Of a stretch of DNA of 47,500 nt, positions 8,474 to 17,531 are shown in pieces. Positions within the stretch are counted from its first letter, which is position 1. Every line of letters starts with the position of its first letter. The position numbers and the translations under genes are program-made. A model generated the notes under the pieces. That model was not told the DNA's origin. It searched no databases and was given only the letters and a program-made list of their open reading frames with translations. Source of the DNA: an uncultured Treponema sp. (GTDB lineage: Bacteria; Spirochaetota; Spirochaetia; Treponematales; Treponemataceae); assembly GCA_937901865.1 (NCBI GenBank), contig CALDID010000124.1, forward strand, positions 1 through 47,500. Direction: 5' to 3'.

Positions 8474-10015
8474 ATGAAAAGGTTTGGAAAAAGTATTGCA
8501 ATGGTAACAACGGCAGCAGCTCTTGCAGCTGTTCTTGGTCTTACGAGCTGTGGCGAATCAAAGAAAGCTATGACTGGCAAAACTGGTCGCCCTCGCGTTA
8601 CATTTATGCTTATTGATTACGAAGGAAGCCCTTTGACAGGTGAGCATGCACAGGCTGTTTTCGATAAGATGACAGAATGGACGAACACTGACGTAGAATT
8701 TACATTCGTTGCAAATGATAGCTACGAAGAAAAGTTAGGCTTGGCTCTTGCAAGTCCTGACGATATGCCGATGATTATGCACGCTGGCGGTATGAACCTC
8801 GGTATTGTTGATGCGGCAAATGCAGGTGCTTTCTGGGATTTGAACGAGTTTATTTGGGATAGCGCAAAGTATCCTAACTTGTCAAAGGCGAACAAAGATG
8901 TTTGTAAGAGCCTTACAGTTGGCGGAAAGCTCATCGGTGTTTACAAGGCTCGCGATATTGGACGCTATGGCTTGGGCTACCGCACAGACTGGGCTGAAAA
9001 ACTGGGGCTGAGTGAGCCAAAGACAATCGAAGATGTCTACAATATGATGAAGGCGTTCACAGAGCAAGACCCAGATGGCGACGGACTTAACAATACATAC
9101 GGTTTGGCTATGTGTAAATACACAGGTCCGTTTGATATTATTCAGTCTTGGTTCGGCTGTGGAAACGGTTGGGTAGAGCAGGGCGGAAAGCTTGTTCCTG
9201 TTCATCAGACAGCAGAGTATAAAGAGGCTCTCAAGTGGATGAAGAAGATGTATGAAGAAAAGCTCATCGCTCCTGACTGGGCTGTTCGCGATACTGCTAC
9301 ATGGCAAGACCAGATTAAAAAGGGTGAAGCAGGTATCTTCATCGACGTTATGGACGGAAGCCGCCGTATTTGGGATTATTTTGTAAACAATAATGTTCCT
9401 TCTGTTGCAGATGCTTCAAAGATTGCAGGAATGACTTTGGTAGGTCCAATCAATGGAAAGACGCTTGCAACTTCGGGCTATAACGGATTCCTTCTTGTTA
9501 CAAAAGCTGCAAAGACAAAAGAGCAGGTTGAGGCTTGTTTGCATTACATCGATAAAATGTGCGACCAGGAAATGCTTATCCTTGCTTCTTATGGATTGGA
9601 AGGCGTGAACTACAAAATCGATGCAGATGGATATATCGAGCAGCTTACCATTAGCGACCCAAGTGCTGCAAAGGCATATTCTGCTTTGAACCAGACTCAG
9701 TGCTACATTCCGACTATGCTTAACTCTGCAAAGCCTTCTCTCAAGAAAACAGAGCGAATGGAAAAGCAGGTTGAAGTGGTTGAAAACAATGCAAAATATG
9801 CAGTGTTTAACCCAGCTCTTTCTTATCTTGGAAACTCAATGACGTATTCTACAAACGGAGCTATCCTTGACCAGATTTTAAGCGATGCACGCACTCAGTA
9901 TATCTGCGGTCAAATCGATGAGAACGGATTGCAGAGCGCATTCGACCGCTGGAGCAAGCAGGGCGGAGCTGACGTTATAAAAGAAGTGAACGAGCAGTAT
10001 TCTTCTAACAAATAA
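8474..10015 (+). CDS. Extracellular solute-binding lipoprotein of the sugar ABC transporter
   Basis: 513 residues. A lipoprotein signal peptide ends in LTSC (Cys about 26), so the mature protein is lipid-anchored. It has the size and look of type-2 periplasmic binding proteins of the LplA/YtcQ group: 'DPDGDGLNNTYGLAM' is the common Ca-loop-like sequence in this group, and aromatic residues (W, Y) are spread along the binding cleft region. AGGAG lies upstream of ATG. It should capture oligosaccharides, by context rhamnogalacturonan fragments, and hand them to the two permeases upstream. It is followed by a terminator (10052-10083), which separates it from the lyase operon. Confidence 0.9.
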   Translation: MKRFGKSIAMVTTAAALAAVLGLTSCGESKKAMTGKTGRPRVTFMLIDYEGSPLTGEHAQAVFDKMTEWTNTDVEFTFVANDSYEEKLGLALASPDDMPMIMHAGGMNLGIVDAANAGAFWDLNEFIWDSAKYPNLSKANKDVCKSLTVGGKLIGVYKARDIGRYGLGYRTDWAEKLGLSEPKTIEDVYNMMKAFTEQDPDGDGLNNTYGLAMCKYTGPFDIIQSWFGCGNGWVEQGGKLVPVHQTAEYKEALKWMKKMYEEKLIAPDWAVRDTATWQDQIKKGEAGIFIDVMDGSRRIWDYFVNNNVPSVADASKIAGMTLVGPINGKTLATSGYNGFLLVTKAAKTKEQVEACLHYIDKMCDQEMLILASYGLEGVNYKIDADGYIEQLTISDPSAAKAYSALNQTQCYIPTMLNSAKPSLKKTERMEKQVEVVENNAKYAVFNPALSYLGNSMTYSTNGAILDQILSDARTQYICGQIDENGLQSAFDRWSKQGGADVIKEVNEQYSSNK

Positions 10016-10051
10016 GGCTTAGGCTCTTTATAAATAAAGGCTCACTTTTGA

Positions 10052-10083
10052 AAGGCGGGACAAAAAAAGTTCCGCCTTTTTGT
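10052..10083 (+). terminator. Rho-independent terminator after the binding protein
   Basis: AAGGCGGGAC, loop of A residues, GTTCCGCCTT and further T residues: a ten-pair stem with one G-U pair followed by a T tract. Confidence 0.8.
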
Positions 10084-10134
10084 TAAGCGATTTGCATAAA
10101 GATTTTTTTGATATTTTTTGATAAAGGGGAAAAA

Positions 10135-12585
10135 ATGATAACAGACTTTAGTATAACAAATACGACTGAAGATAGTGTTCGCTTGCATTGGAATAGCATT
10201 TGCAACGTAGCGAACTATACGGTTTTGTGGGCAGATACGAATGAAAAGACGACAAAATTCAGTATTGCAGCAACAACGAGCTACACAAGCTATGTGTTTT
10301 TGCGCTCGACGCATATCCCGTATTATTTCAAGCTAAAAGTTACCTATAAGGACGGCACAAGCGAAGAAAGCGAAGTTATAAGTTCTCCTGTGGTAAAAAA
10401 ATTTGACGAGCAGCTTGAAAAGCTTAAGAGAGGACTTATTGCGGTAAAAGCGAAGACTGGGATTTTCTTGAGCTGGAGATTGATGAAGTGGGAAGTAGAG
10501 GGCTATAGCGACACTGGCTTGACGGGAAAAAACTTCATTGTGTACAAGAATGGAAAAGAAATAGCTCGTGTCAAAGACAGCACGAACTATATCGATAAAA
10601 GTGGTGAAATGAGCGATGTATATTGTGTCGCGCCGTATGATGAGAAAAGTGGAGAAATCGGGGAAAAGTGCGAAGAGGTGAAGGCGTGGCAAAACGGCAA
10701 GAACTACTTTGAAATCCCTATGCAAATACCTGCTGGCGGAGTAACTCCTGCGGGAGAGGCGTTTGAATACACGGTGAACGATATGAGTGTGGCGGACGCA
10801 GACGGCGACGGCGAGTATGAATACTATGTAAAGTGGGACCCGACGAACTCGCACGATGTCAGTCATAAAGGCTATACAGGGCATTGTATTATCGATTGCT
10901 ACAAGCTCGACGGTTCTCTTTTGTGGCGAGTTGATATGGGGCAGAATATAAGGGCTGGCGCGCATTACACACAATTTATGTGCTATGATTTTGACGGCGA
11001 CGGCAAGGCAGAAATGGCGGTAAAAACTGCTCCTGGTAGCTTTGTGATTCGCTATAACGAAGACGGCAGCGAAAAAGACAGGCGATATATAACAATTCCT
11101 GAACGCGATAGAAAAAATGGCGTTACGGACACGACGAATTATGTTCGTTCTGCAAAAGAGTACCGAGAACATTTGGTAGAAATGTTTATGTCTTGGCGCG
11201 ATATGGAAGAAGTGAAAAGCGGAATGTGGCCGAAGACTCTTGAGCAATGCTTTGGTATAAAAGATAAGTATTCGTATCCGCTTTGCAGGGAAGACGCATC
11301 TGAATTGGTTGATTATTTTATCAATGTGTTTGCGCCGAGCCGTAGCGAGCGAAATCATCTTGAAACATTTGAAGGCTTTATATATGAAGGTCCTGAATAC
11401 CTTACGATGTTTTCAGGAAGCGGAGAGGAAATTGAAACGATAGATTACCCTGTGCCGCGAGATGATGACGGGCTTCGCTGGGGAGATTATGCGTGGGTGC
11501 GTATAGAGCCGTGTAACCGCGTGGATAGGTTCTTGGCGTGTGTGGCGTACCTTGACGGAGAAAGACCGTATTTAATTGAGGCGCGCGGATACTACACAAG
11601 AGCGACGGTAACGGCTTATAGCTTCTTTGAGAGAAAGTTTAAAGAAGTGTGGAAAGTCGATTCTGGATATATGCCGATGGATAATCCGTTTAATCCGACG
11701 AAGACTGCTGCATGGGGAACAGACCCTGTTTTTGGAAAATTGGCAGGGCAGGGCGACCATACGCTTTCTACTGCGGACGTAGACGGCGACGGCAAACAAG
11801 AAATCATCTATGGTTCTGCGTGTATTGACGATGACGGAAGCCTCCTTTATTCAAGCTATGGCTATCGGCAAACTGATAAATCGTTAGTAAAGTTTGGGCA
11901 TGGCGATGCGCTTCACGTTGCTAAAATCGACCCTGACCGCTCTGGATACCAGATTTTCAATGTGTATGAAGAAGGCTTGGCTGCACCTTGGGGATTTGCG
12001 TTGCGAGATGCAGAAACGGGGGAGGTCATTTTTGGCGAGCCTGGCGATAGGGATTATGGCAGATGTATGGTTGGCGATATAGACCGAAGCACAAGAGGCT
12101 ATGATTGCTGGGTGTATGATGTGCGCGATTGCACGGGAAAGATAAAAGAGGGGGCAAAGCTCATGGGGACGAATATGAATATTCGCTGGCTTCCTGATAT
12201 GACGACGCAAATCACCGACGGCAATGATATTTTCGGCTCTCATCAAGGCGTGATAAATGACGCGGAAAAAGGTGCTGTGCTTGTTCCTGAAGGCTGCGCA
12301 ACGAACAACGGAACAAAGGGGAATCCTTGCTTAGTGGCGGACGTGTTTGGCGATTGGAGGGAAGAGCTGATTTTGCGAACAAAAGACAATAAGGCAATTC
12401 GCATTTACACGAACACAGATGAATGTTTCCATAAGATTTTTACGCTTATGCACGACACTATGTATCGCACCGGAATCGCATGGCAAAACGATTGTTACAA
12501 TCAGCCGTGCTACACGAAGTTTTATTTCGCACACGACACGAATTTCAAATACGTCTTGCCAGAAATGCAATTACCAAAGGCGTAA
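10135..12585 (+). CDS. Polysaccharide lyase family 11 rhamnogalacturonan lyase, cytoplasmic
   Basis: I start at ATG 10135 (816 residues), 7 nt after AAAGGGG. There is no signal peptide, so the enzyme should act in the cytoplasm, as B. subtilis YesX does. Residues about 1-85 look like a fibronectin-III or Ig-like module; a second beta module follows ('RLMKWEVEGYSDTGL'). The remainder is an eight-bladed propeller with repeated calcium loops: ADADGDGEYEYYVKWDP, DFDGDGKAEMAVKTAPG, DVDGDGKQEIIYGSA, typical of PL11. These enzymes cleave the rhamnose-galacturonate bond of rhamnogalacturonan-I by beta-elimination. An insert of roughly 130 residues sits between the second and third calcium loops. The operon continues with a deacetylase and a PL26-type enzyme. 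Exo or endo action cannot be judged. Confidence 0.9.
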   Translation: MITDFSITNTTEDSVRLHWNSICNVANYTVLWADTNEKTTKFSIAATTSYTSYVFLRSTHIPYYFKLKVTYKDGTSEESEVISSPVVKKFDEQLEKLKRGLIAVKAKTGIFLSWRLMKWEVEGYSDTGLTGKNFIVYKNGKEIARVKDSTNYIDKSGEMSDVYCVAPYDEKSGEIGEKCEEVKAWQNGKNYFEIPMQIPAGGVTPAGEAFEYTVNDMSVADADGDGEYEYYVKWDPTNSHDVSHKGYTGHCIIDCYKLDGSLLWRVDMGQNIRAGAHYTQFMCYDFDGDGKAEMAVKTAPGSFVIRYNEDGSEKDRRYITIPERDRKNGVTDTTNYVRSAKEYREHLVEMFMSWRDMEEVKSGMWPKTLEQCFGIKDKYSYPLCREDASELVDYFINVFAPSRSERNHLETFEGFIYEGPEYLTMFSGSGEEIETIDYPVPRDDDGLRWGDYAWVRIEPCNRVDRFLACVAYLDGERPYLIEARGYYTRATVTAYSFFERKFKEVWKVDSGYMPMDNPFNPTKTAAWGTDPVFGKLAGQGDHTLSTADVDGDGKQEIIYGSACIDDDGSLLYSSYGYRQTDKSLVKFGHGDALHVAKIDPDRSGYQIFNVYEEGLAAPWGFALRDAETGEVIFGEPGDRDYGRCMVGDIDRSTRGYDCWVYDVRDCTGKIKEGAKLMGTNMNIRWLPDMTTQITDGNDIFGSHQGVINDAEKGAVLVPEGCATNNGTKGNPCLVADVFGDWREELILRTKDNKAIRIYTNTDECFHKIFTLMHDTMYRTGIAWQNDCYNQPCYTKFYFAHDTNFKYVLPEMQLPKA

Positions 12586-12600
12586 GGAGAGTTGATTAAG

Positions 12601-13413
12601 ATGATAAAACCTAAGACGGTGTATTATTGCTTTCCTGAGGGAAAACATAAGGCGTTGACGATGAGCTATGATGACGGCTGTGCAGAAGATAGACGGCTCG
12701 TCGAGATTTTTAACAAGAATGGTATTCGTGGCACATTCAACATAAATGCAGGGCTTCGGGATTATCCTGAAAGACCGAGAGTACAGCTTGACGAGTTTGC
12801 AGAATTGTATAAAGGGCACGAAGTTGCAAGCCACACGCTTACACACCCGACGATTGAACGATGTAATTTAGCGCAAGTGGCGACACAGGTTCTTGAAGAC
12901 CGCAAATTGCTAGAGCAAGCTGTTGGCTACGCAGTGCGGGGCATGGCATATCCGAACGGGTCTTATACTGATGAAATCAAGCGGCTTTTAGGCGATGTGG
13001 GAATCCGCTATTCTCGTATTGTCGGCTCTAGTGATAATTTTGCACTTCCTCGCGATTTGTATGAATGGAAAGCAACGTGCCACCATAATCACAGACTTGC
13101 TGAATTGTGCGATGAGTTTTTAGGCTTGCACAAAAAGCAGTATTTGTATTTGATGTATGTGTGGGGGCATAGCTTTGAGTTCACGACAAAAGATAATTGG
13201 AAAGTTATCGAGGATTTTTGCGAAAAGGCTGGCGGCAAAGAAGATATTTGGTATTGCACTAATATTGAATACGTTGATTGGCAAGACACGATGAAGAACC
13301 TTGTTTTTGCCGCTGATAATAGCTTTGTATATAATCCGAGTTTTCAAGCGGCGTGGCTTTCGGTTGACGGCGACATAAGAAAAATTGACGGAGGCAAAAC
13401 GGTATGGCTGTAA
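12601..13413 (+). CDS. CE4-like polysaccharide deacetylase
   Basis: I choose ATG 12601 (270 residues) because AAGGAGA ends 10 nt before it; the TTG at 12592 is too close to that site. The NodB-type fold is shown by MSYDDGCAEDRR (the catalytic base Asp and metal Asp) and by SHTLTHP, the two metal-binding histidines. 'GMAYPNGSY' is the third motif of the family. There is no signal peptide. CE4 enzymes remove acetyl groups from sugars with a divalent metal. Lying between two rhamnogalacturonan lyases, it may deacetylate imported rhamnogalacturonan-I fragments so that the lyases can act, although most CE4 enzymes act on amino-sugar polymers. It overlaps the next gene by 10 nt. Confidence 0.8.
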   Translation: MIKPKTVYYCFPEGKHKALTMSYDDGCAEDRRLVEIFNKNGIRGTFNINAGLRDYPERPRVQLDEFAELYKGHEVASHTLTHPTIERCNLAQVATQVLEDRKLLEQAVGYAVRGMAYPNGSYTDEIKRLLGDVGIRYSRIVGSSDNFALPRDLYEWKATCHHNHRLAELCDEFLGLHKKQYLYLMYVWGHSFEFTTKDNWKVIEDFCEKAGGKEDIWYCTNIEYVDWQDTMKNLVFAADNSFVYNPSFQAAWLSVDGDIRKIDGGKTVWL

Positions 13414-16100
13414 ATTACACATTGAGAGCAAAAAGCGGAGAGAGCGTGCCGTTTCGATTTCTCGAAAACAGAGAGCTAAAGGGAGAAGGTGCAACTACTT
13501 ACGCGCAGTTTTCAGCGTATTGGCAACAAGGCTCTCTTTTTCCTGCGGATTTGACCTCATTGGTTTTGTCTGAAGAGAATTCAACGAAAGAAATAAAAGT
13601 GCAGTCGCGGGCTGTGGCATTTTATCCCGACGGTAGCGCAAAATGGACGGCGCATACGGCTGATTTTGGCGCAGAGAAAAAAAGCAAAGTGAATGCGGTG
13701 GCAGAATTCGGCAGAGCCGCGCCTGCAATTCCAGAAGCGATGACGTTTATCGAAGCGAGCGATAGCATTTTAATCGATACGGGCGTTTTGCAAACGGTGA
13801 TTTTCAAAAAGTCGCAAAAGAATGGCGCATTTTTAGGAAAGACTGTGGTGAACGGGCGTACTGCGGTTTCATCGGCGAGGCTTGTCTTTGTTTTGGAAAA
13901 CAGGGAAGAAAGCGAAAACGCAATCTCTCGCACAGAAACAAAGTTCATCGGTGAAGTGGAAAAAACGACGATTGAAGCTCGCGGGCCTCTTGAAGCAGTT
14001 GTGAAACTTGAGGGAAGCCACGTTAATGCAGAGAGCGGACTCAAGATAATGCCGTTTGTTGTTCGCCTCACGATACGACACAATGACCCTTTTATTCGCA
14101 TTGAACACACGTTCACTTATGACGGAGATGAACAGAAAGACTTTATGAAAGGGGTGGGAATTGAGCTAGACACCCCCATCACTGGCGAAGTGTATAACAG
14201 ACACGTTTTGTTTTCAACCGATGACGGCAGCTTCTCTGATACACAAAATCGCGTATGGCACGAAAGCAGCAAGTTGCTTTTGAGTTGGCACCCGAAAATT
14301 GCGCCAGAGATTTATCCTGACCAAATTGCAGGCAAAGCATTGCTGTTTAATCCGTGCGATAGCTCATATCGGGCTGTAGCGAAAGTGCTTGCCTCTATTC
14401 CTGCGTGGAGTAGCTATAGAATATACGCCGACAGTGCAAGCCATTTTTCGATTAAGAAAGGCACGGGCAAAAGGGGCTGTTCGCTCATAAAATCGCTTGA
14501 AGGCAAAAGAACAAATGGTGCGGCGTTTTTGTGCGGAGAGGACGGCGGCATTGGAGTGTGTATAAAAGACTTTTGGCAAAAGTATCCGTCTTCTATTTGG
14601 TTTGATGATGTTGCTACAAATGCGCATACGTCGATTTGGTTTTATTCACCCGAAAGCGAGGCTTATGATTTCCGTCACTACGACGATGAGGGACATTCGG
14701 GAAGCTATTACGAGGGATACGACGATTTCGGCGCGACACCGTTCGGCATTTCTAATACAAATGAAGTGCTAATCGGCTCATTCTTGCCGAGAGCAGATGG
14801 CTATATAGTGCCGAGCGAAAGCGAGATGAGAGCTTTTGCCACTGAAGGACAAAAGAGTGCGCTTCTTGTTTCTCCGAGCGAATATTATCACGACAAAAAA
14901 ACATTCGGCATTTGGAGCTTGCCCGATACATCGAGCGAGAAAAAAGCTCTTCTTGAAAAGCATTTAACCGACGCAATAGAGTTCTATAAAAACGAGATTG
15001 AACAGCGCGGCTGGTACGGCTTTTGGGATTACGGCGACGTTATGCACACTTATGACAAGTGGCGGCATTGCTGGCGGTACGATATGGGCGGCTACGCATG
15101 GCAAAACACAGAGCTTGTTCCGACGCTGTGGCTGTGGTATTCGTTTTTGCGCACAGGACGAGAGGATATTTACACGATGGCAGAAGCGATGAGCCGACAC
15201 ACGAGCGAAGTTGACATCTATCACATCGGGCGTTTCAAGGGCTTGGGCAGCCGACACAATGTGATTCATTGGGGCTGTCCGTGTAAAGAGCCGCGAGTTG
15301 CAATGGCGGGACATCATCGCTTTGCGTATTATCTTGGTGGCGATAGGCGATATGAAGATATTTTCGACATCGTAAAAGACACAGACTTGACGACGCTTGA
15401 AGAAGACCCGCTTCGCTACTTCTATGACAAGCCGAAAATGCAGTATCCAACACACGCAAGAAGCGGTCCTGATTGGTCAACATATACTTCAAACTGGCTG
15501 TGTGAATGGGAGCGAAAAAACGACAGCGTTTACAGAGATAAAATCTGCACTGGCATTGACGATTTGAAGAAAGCTCCGTTGAAGCTCATTTCTGGCAATA
15601 ATTTCGAGTATGACCCGAAAAGCTCTCATCTGCTTTACATCGGCGAAAACAGCGCAGGCGGCACTCATTTAACGATATGTATGGGCGCGCCAGAAACGTG
15701 GTTTGAGCTTGTGCCGTTGCTCAATGATGCACAATGGGAGAAAATGCTTGCCGATTACGGAGTGTTTTATTTTGCGACAAAAGAGGAACAGCAAGAAAAG
15801 AGCGGTGGCTTAATCGGAAAGAGAGAGTTTAGTTTGCCGTTTATGGCGAGTGCAATGGGAGCGTTTGGCGCGAAATATTACGGAGATGAGAAACTCTCGC
15901 GCACGGTGTGGAATGCTTTGGATACGGCGTTATCGAAAGAGGGAAACACGGGCGGAGACGCAGGAAGCGACTTTGTGAGCAAAAAGGTTGAGAGCGCGGC
16001 AGGCGAGATTGACGAAATCGATTGGATTTCAACGAATGTTGCAAGTCAGTATTGCTTAAATGTGATAGTGTGCCTTGAACTCATCGGGAAGAGCATTTAG
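13404..16100 (+). CDS. PL26 / YetA-like exo-rhamnogalacturonan lyase family protein
   Basis: 898 residues starting at ATG 13404 after GGAGG; translationally coupled to the deacetylase. There is no signal peptide. The layout matches YetA and fungal PcRGLX-type proteins: an N-terminal beta-sandwich region (about 1-290, with 'AVAFYPDGSAKWTAHT' and 'RLTIRHNDPFIRIEHTFTYDGDEQKDF'), a middle region, and an alpha-barrel catalytic part at about 480-790 carrying aromatic and His/Arg-rich stretches such as 'NVIHWGCPCKEPRVAMAGHHRF'. PL26 enzymes release unsaturated galacturonosyl-rhamnose from the reducing side of rhamnogalacturonan-I. This would complete breakdown of fragments made by the PL11 enzyme. 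Activity is inferred from family and context; individual catalytic residues were not assigned. Confidence 0.78.
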   Translation: MAVNYTLRAKSGESVPFRFLENRELKGEGATTYAQFSAYWQQGSLFPADLTSLVLSEENSTKEIKVQSRAVAFYPDGSAKWTAHTADFGAEKKSKVNAVAEFGRAAPAIPEAMTFIEASDSILIDTGVLQTVIFKKSQKNGAFLGKTVVNGRTAVSSARLVFVLENREESENAISRTETKFIGEVEKTTIEARGPLEAVVKLEGSHVNAESGLKIMPFVVRLTIRHNDPFIRIEHTFTYDGDEQKDFMKGVGIELDTPITGEVYNRHVLFSTDDGSFSDTQNRVWHESSKLLLSWHPKIAPEIYPDQIAGKALLFNPCDSSYRAVAKVLASIPAWSSYRIYADSASHFSIKKGTGKRGCSLIKSLEGKRTNGAAFLCGEDGGIGVCIKDFWQKYPSSIWFDDVATNAHTSIWFYSPESEAYDFRHYDDEGHSGSYYEGYDDFGATPFGISNTNEVLIGSFLPRADGYIVPSESEMRAFATEGQKSALLVSPSEYYHDKKTFGIWSLPDTSSEKKALLEKHLTDAIEFYKNEIEQRGWYGFWDYGDVMHTYDKWRHCWRYDMGGYAWQNTELVPTLWLWYSFLRTGREDIYTMAEAMSRHTSEVDIYHIGRFKGLGSRHNVIHWGCPCKEPRVAMAGHHRFAYYLGGDRRYEDIFDIVKDTDLTTLEEDPLRYFYDKPKMQYPTHARSGPDWSTYTSNWLCEWERKNDSVYRDKICTGIDDLKKAPLKLISGNNFEYDPKSSHLLYIGENSAGGTHLTICMGAPETWFELVPLLNDAQWEKMLADYGVFYFATKEEQQEKSGGLIGKREFSLPFMASAMGAFGAKYYGDEKLSRTVWNALDTALSKEGNTGGDAGSDFVSKKVESAAGEIDEIDWISTNVASQYCLNVIVCLELIGKSI

Positions 16101-16111
16101 TTCCTATATGA

Positions 16112-16222
16112 GTTGCTCTAAACAGTACGCTTTTTCGTGAAAGCAATGCGGATAAAATGCACTATGCGCAAATTGCACAGCTTCCGTTAGAGCAAGTGCA
16201 GAGAATTGCCGATAGTTTGTAG
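16112..16222 (+). pseudogene. Possible C-terminal remnant of an Rpn-like or similar gene
   Basis: A 36-codon open stretch without start reads '...STLFRESNADKMHYAQIAQLP' then 'LEQVQRIADSL' and a stop. The composition (helix with LP.EQV..IADSL) resembles the short tail motif found at the C-terminus of Rpn-family transposase-like proteins in anaerobes, such as the AEEAADFAEIDVSLLL tail at 47.3 kb. No upstream part of such a gene remains. It could be chance. Confidence 0.25.
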
Positions 16223-16241
16223 CTTTAGGGGAATAAGAGCA

Positions 16242-16276
16242 AAAGAGCAGGGACACTATCGCCTCTGCTCTTTTTC
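16242..16276 (+). terminator. Terminator between convergent PL26 and lipoprotein genes
   Basis: AAAGAGCAG, a 14-nt loop and CTGCTCTTT followed by further T. It ends two bases before the end of the minus-strand lipoprotein gene and probably works mainly for the lyase operon; on the minus strand the T run is interrupted. Confidence 0.75.
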
Positions 16277-16277
16277 C

Positions 16278-16538
16278 TTATCTGCCGTGTCTGCCGTGTC
16301 GTCCGCTGTGATTATCGCTCTTGTTACTGTTGCTATTGTGTGAATTCTTTTCAGACGAGCTATGACAAGTTTCATCTCCTGTGGCTATATAGGGAGTTAC
16401 TATCAATGTTCTATCTTGCTCTGTGTTTTCCATTTCTGATTCGATAAATGTATCTTCATCAGAAATGTCATTTGAACAACTGAAAAGCAAAAATGCTGAT
16501 AAACTTATAGCAATAAAAAATGATGTGGCTTTTTTCAT
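16278..16538 (-). CDS. Small lipoprotein with Ser/Asn/His/Gly/Arg-rich tail
   Basis: 86 residues with AGGAGAG upstream of the ATG. The signal peptide (MKKATSFFIAISLSAFLLFS, then Cys) ends in the lipobox LFSC, so Cys21 would be lipidated. The mature part has about 40 acidic and polar residues and then a low-complexity tail rich in Ser, Asn and His that ends with GRHGRHGR. I do not recognise a family. The His and Arg repeats might bind metal, nucleic acid or anionic polymer. Its promoter shares a 24-bp box and -10 spacing with the peptide operon at 18.4 kb, so it is probably co-regulated with it. One speculative role is that its signal-peptide tail serves as a pheromone, as in enterococcal lipoproteins read by RRNPP regulators. 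Confidence 0.7.
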   Translation of the reverse strand: MKKATSFFIAISLSAFLLFSCSNDISDEDTFIESEMENTEQDRTLIVTPYIATGDETCHSSSEKNSHNSNSNKSDNHSGRHGRHGR

Positions 16539-16571
16539 AAAAGCTCTCCTATACGAAAATAATTATTGGAG

Positions 16572-16620
16572 AGTATATGTGATAAAAAAACAAAGTACCA
16601 TAAAGTTTGACGTAAATTTT
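16572..16620 (-). promoter_or_regulatory. Promoter with 24-bp box upstream of the small lipoprotein
   Basis: Read on the minus strand: A + AAATTTACGTC + AAACTTTATGG + T (16620-16597), 19 nt, then TATACT (16577-16572). The box starts inside the stop codon of the regulator gene. The -35 position is a poor hexamer overlapping the box edge, typical of an activated promoter. The same box, base for base, is at 18429-18452. Confidence 0.7.
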
Positions 16621-17531
16621 CAAATATCAATATCAAAATATGTTTTGACTGCTTGTTTTCCTTGTTTTACCGTTTCAGTATCGCCTAAATATTCAAAAAA
16701 TAATAAGCCATCTTTTAAAATGCTTATGCCTGTATCAATATTTCCATTTCGAGCAATGAAAAAGCCATAGTTTGTAATGCAAGGAGCTAAAAGAAATTTA
16801 CCATAGTTTGCACATATTTTTATGCTTTCTTTCATAAGTTTTACTGCTTTTTTGTAGTTCCCAATATCATCATAAAGACTTGCAAGATTTAATATGATAG
16901 CAGGATATATTTTTGCTTTTTCCTCTTCATCAATGATATTATTCTCAATATAGTTTTTCAGAAATTCAAAAATTGCTATTGCTTCTTTTTGTTTGGATAG
17001 TTTTATATCTGCAATAGCAATATTATTGATAATGGTAATTTCTGTTGCTGTAAGAAAAATTTTTTTACTATATAAATCTTCAATCTGAAAATTGGGGTGC
17101 GTTAGCAAAAATGCATCTAAAAGTGATTTTTTTTGTTCAAACGTATATCCCAATTTTTTTGCTTTATTAATCAGTGAGAATAAAATATAATTTTGCTCTT
17201 CAAACTTATTCATTTTTTCTGAGCAGTTTTTGTATTCATCTAATAATGTATCAATGTCGTTATTGCCATTTTTCAGAAAGCAAAGTGAAATTTCTGTTTC
17301 TAAATTATCTCGTTGTAATTCAACATCAGTTGCAGGAACATCGTTCACAGGGGCTTTATAACCGCAACGTTGATAAAGAGATTCGAGAAGTTTCCTGCTT
17401 GGAACTTGATATCCGCTTTCTATGCGCGAAAGTGAAGGAATTGAACAAAGTCCGTCGCATAAATCTTTTTGCGAAATTTTTCTTTCTAATCGTAGTTTAT
17501 AGAGCCGTTTGCCTAAAGGAAATATATTCAT
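16620..17531 (-). CDS. HTH-TPR transcriptional regulator (RRNPP-like), second of a tandem pair
   Basis: 303 residues. The N-terminal 60 form an XRE-type helix-turn-helix ('ERKISQKDLCDGLCSIPSLSRIE.G...PSRKLLESLYQRCGY'), a version typical of RRNPP-like regulators such as PlcR and Rgg. Residues about 90-300 are helical repeats of TPR type; the best is around 215-290 ('AIILNLASLYDDIGNYKKAVKLMKESIKICANYG'). In the RRNPP family the TPR part binds a short peptide that switches DNA binding. The start overlaps the stop of the paralogue upstream (ATGA), so the pair is translated together. The downstream gene, a small lipoprotein, has its own promoter with a shared box. The peptide-binding role is inferred, not seen. 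Confidence 0.78.
   Translation of the reverse strand: MNIFPLGKRLYKLRLERKISQKDLCDGLCSIPSLSRIESGYQVPSRKLLESLYQRCGYKAPVNDVPATDVELQRDNLETEISLCFLKNGNNDIDTLLDEYKNCSEKMNKFEEQNYILFSLINKAKKLGYTFEQKKSLLDAFLLTHPNFQIEDLYSKKIFLTATEITIINNIAIADIKLSKQKEAIAIFEFLKNYIENNIIDEEEKAKIYPAIILNLASLYDDIGNYKKAVKLMKESIKICANYGKFLLAPCITNYGFFIARNGNIDTGISILKDGLLFFEYLGDTETVKQGKQAVKTYFDIDI

Noticed and set aside
10333..11358. 341-codon open frame antisense to the PL11 lyase
   Set aside because: It lies wholly inside the lyase gene on the other strand, has no recognisable family, and is Cys/His/Arg-rich as expected for antisense frames; several more such frames occur under the other long genes.
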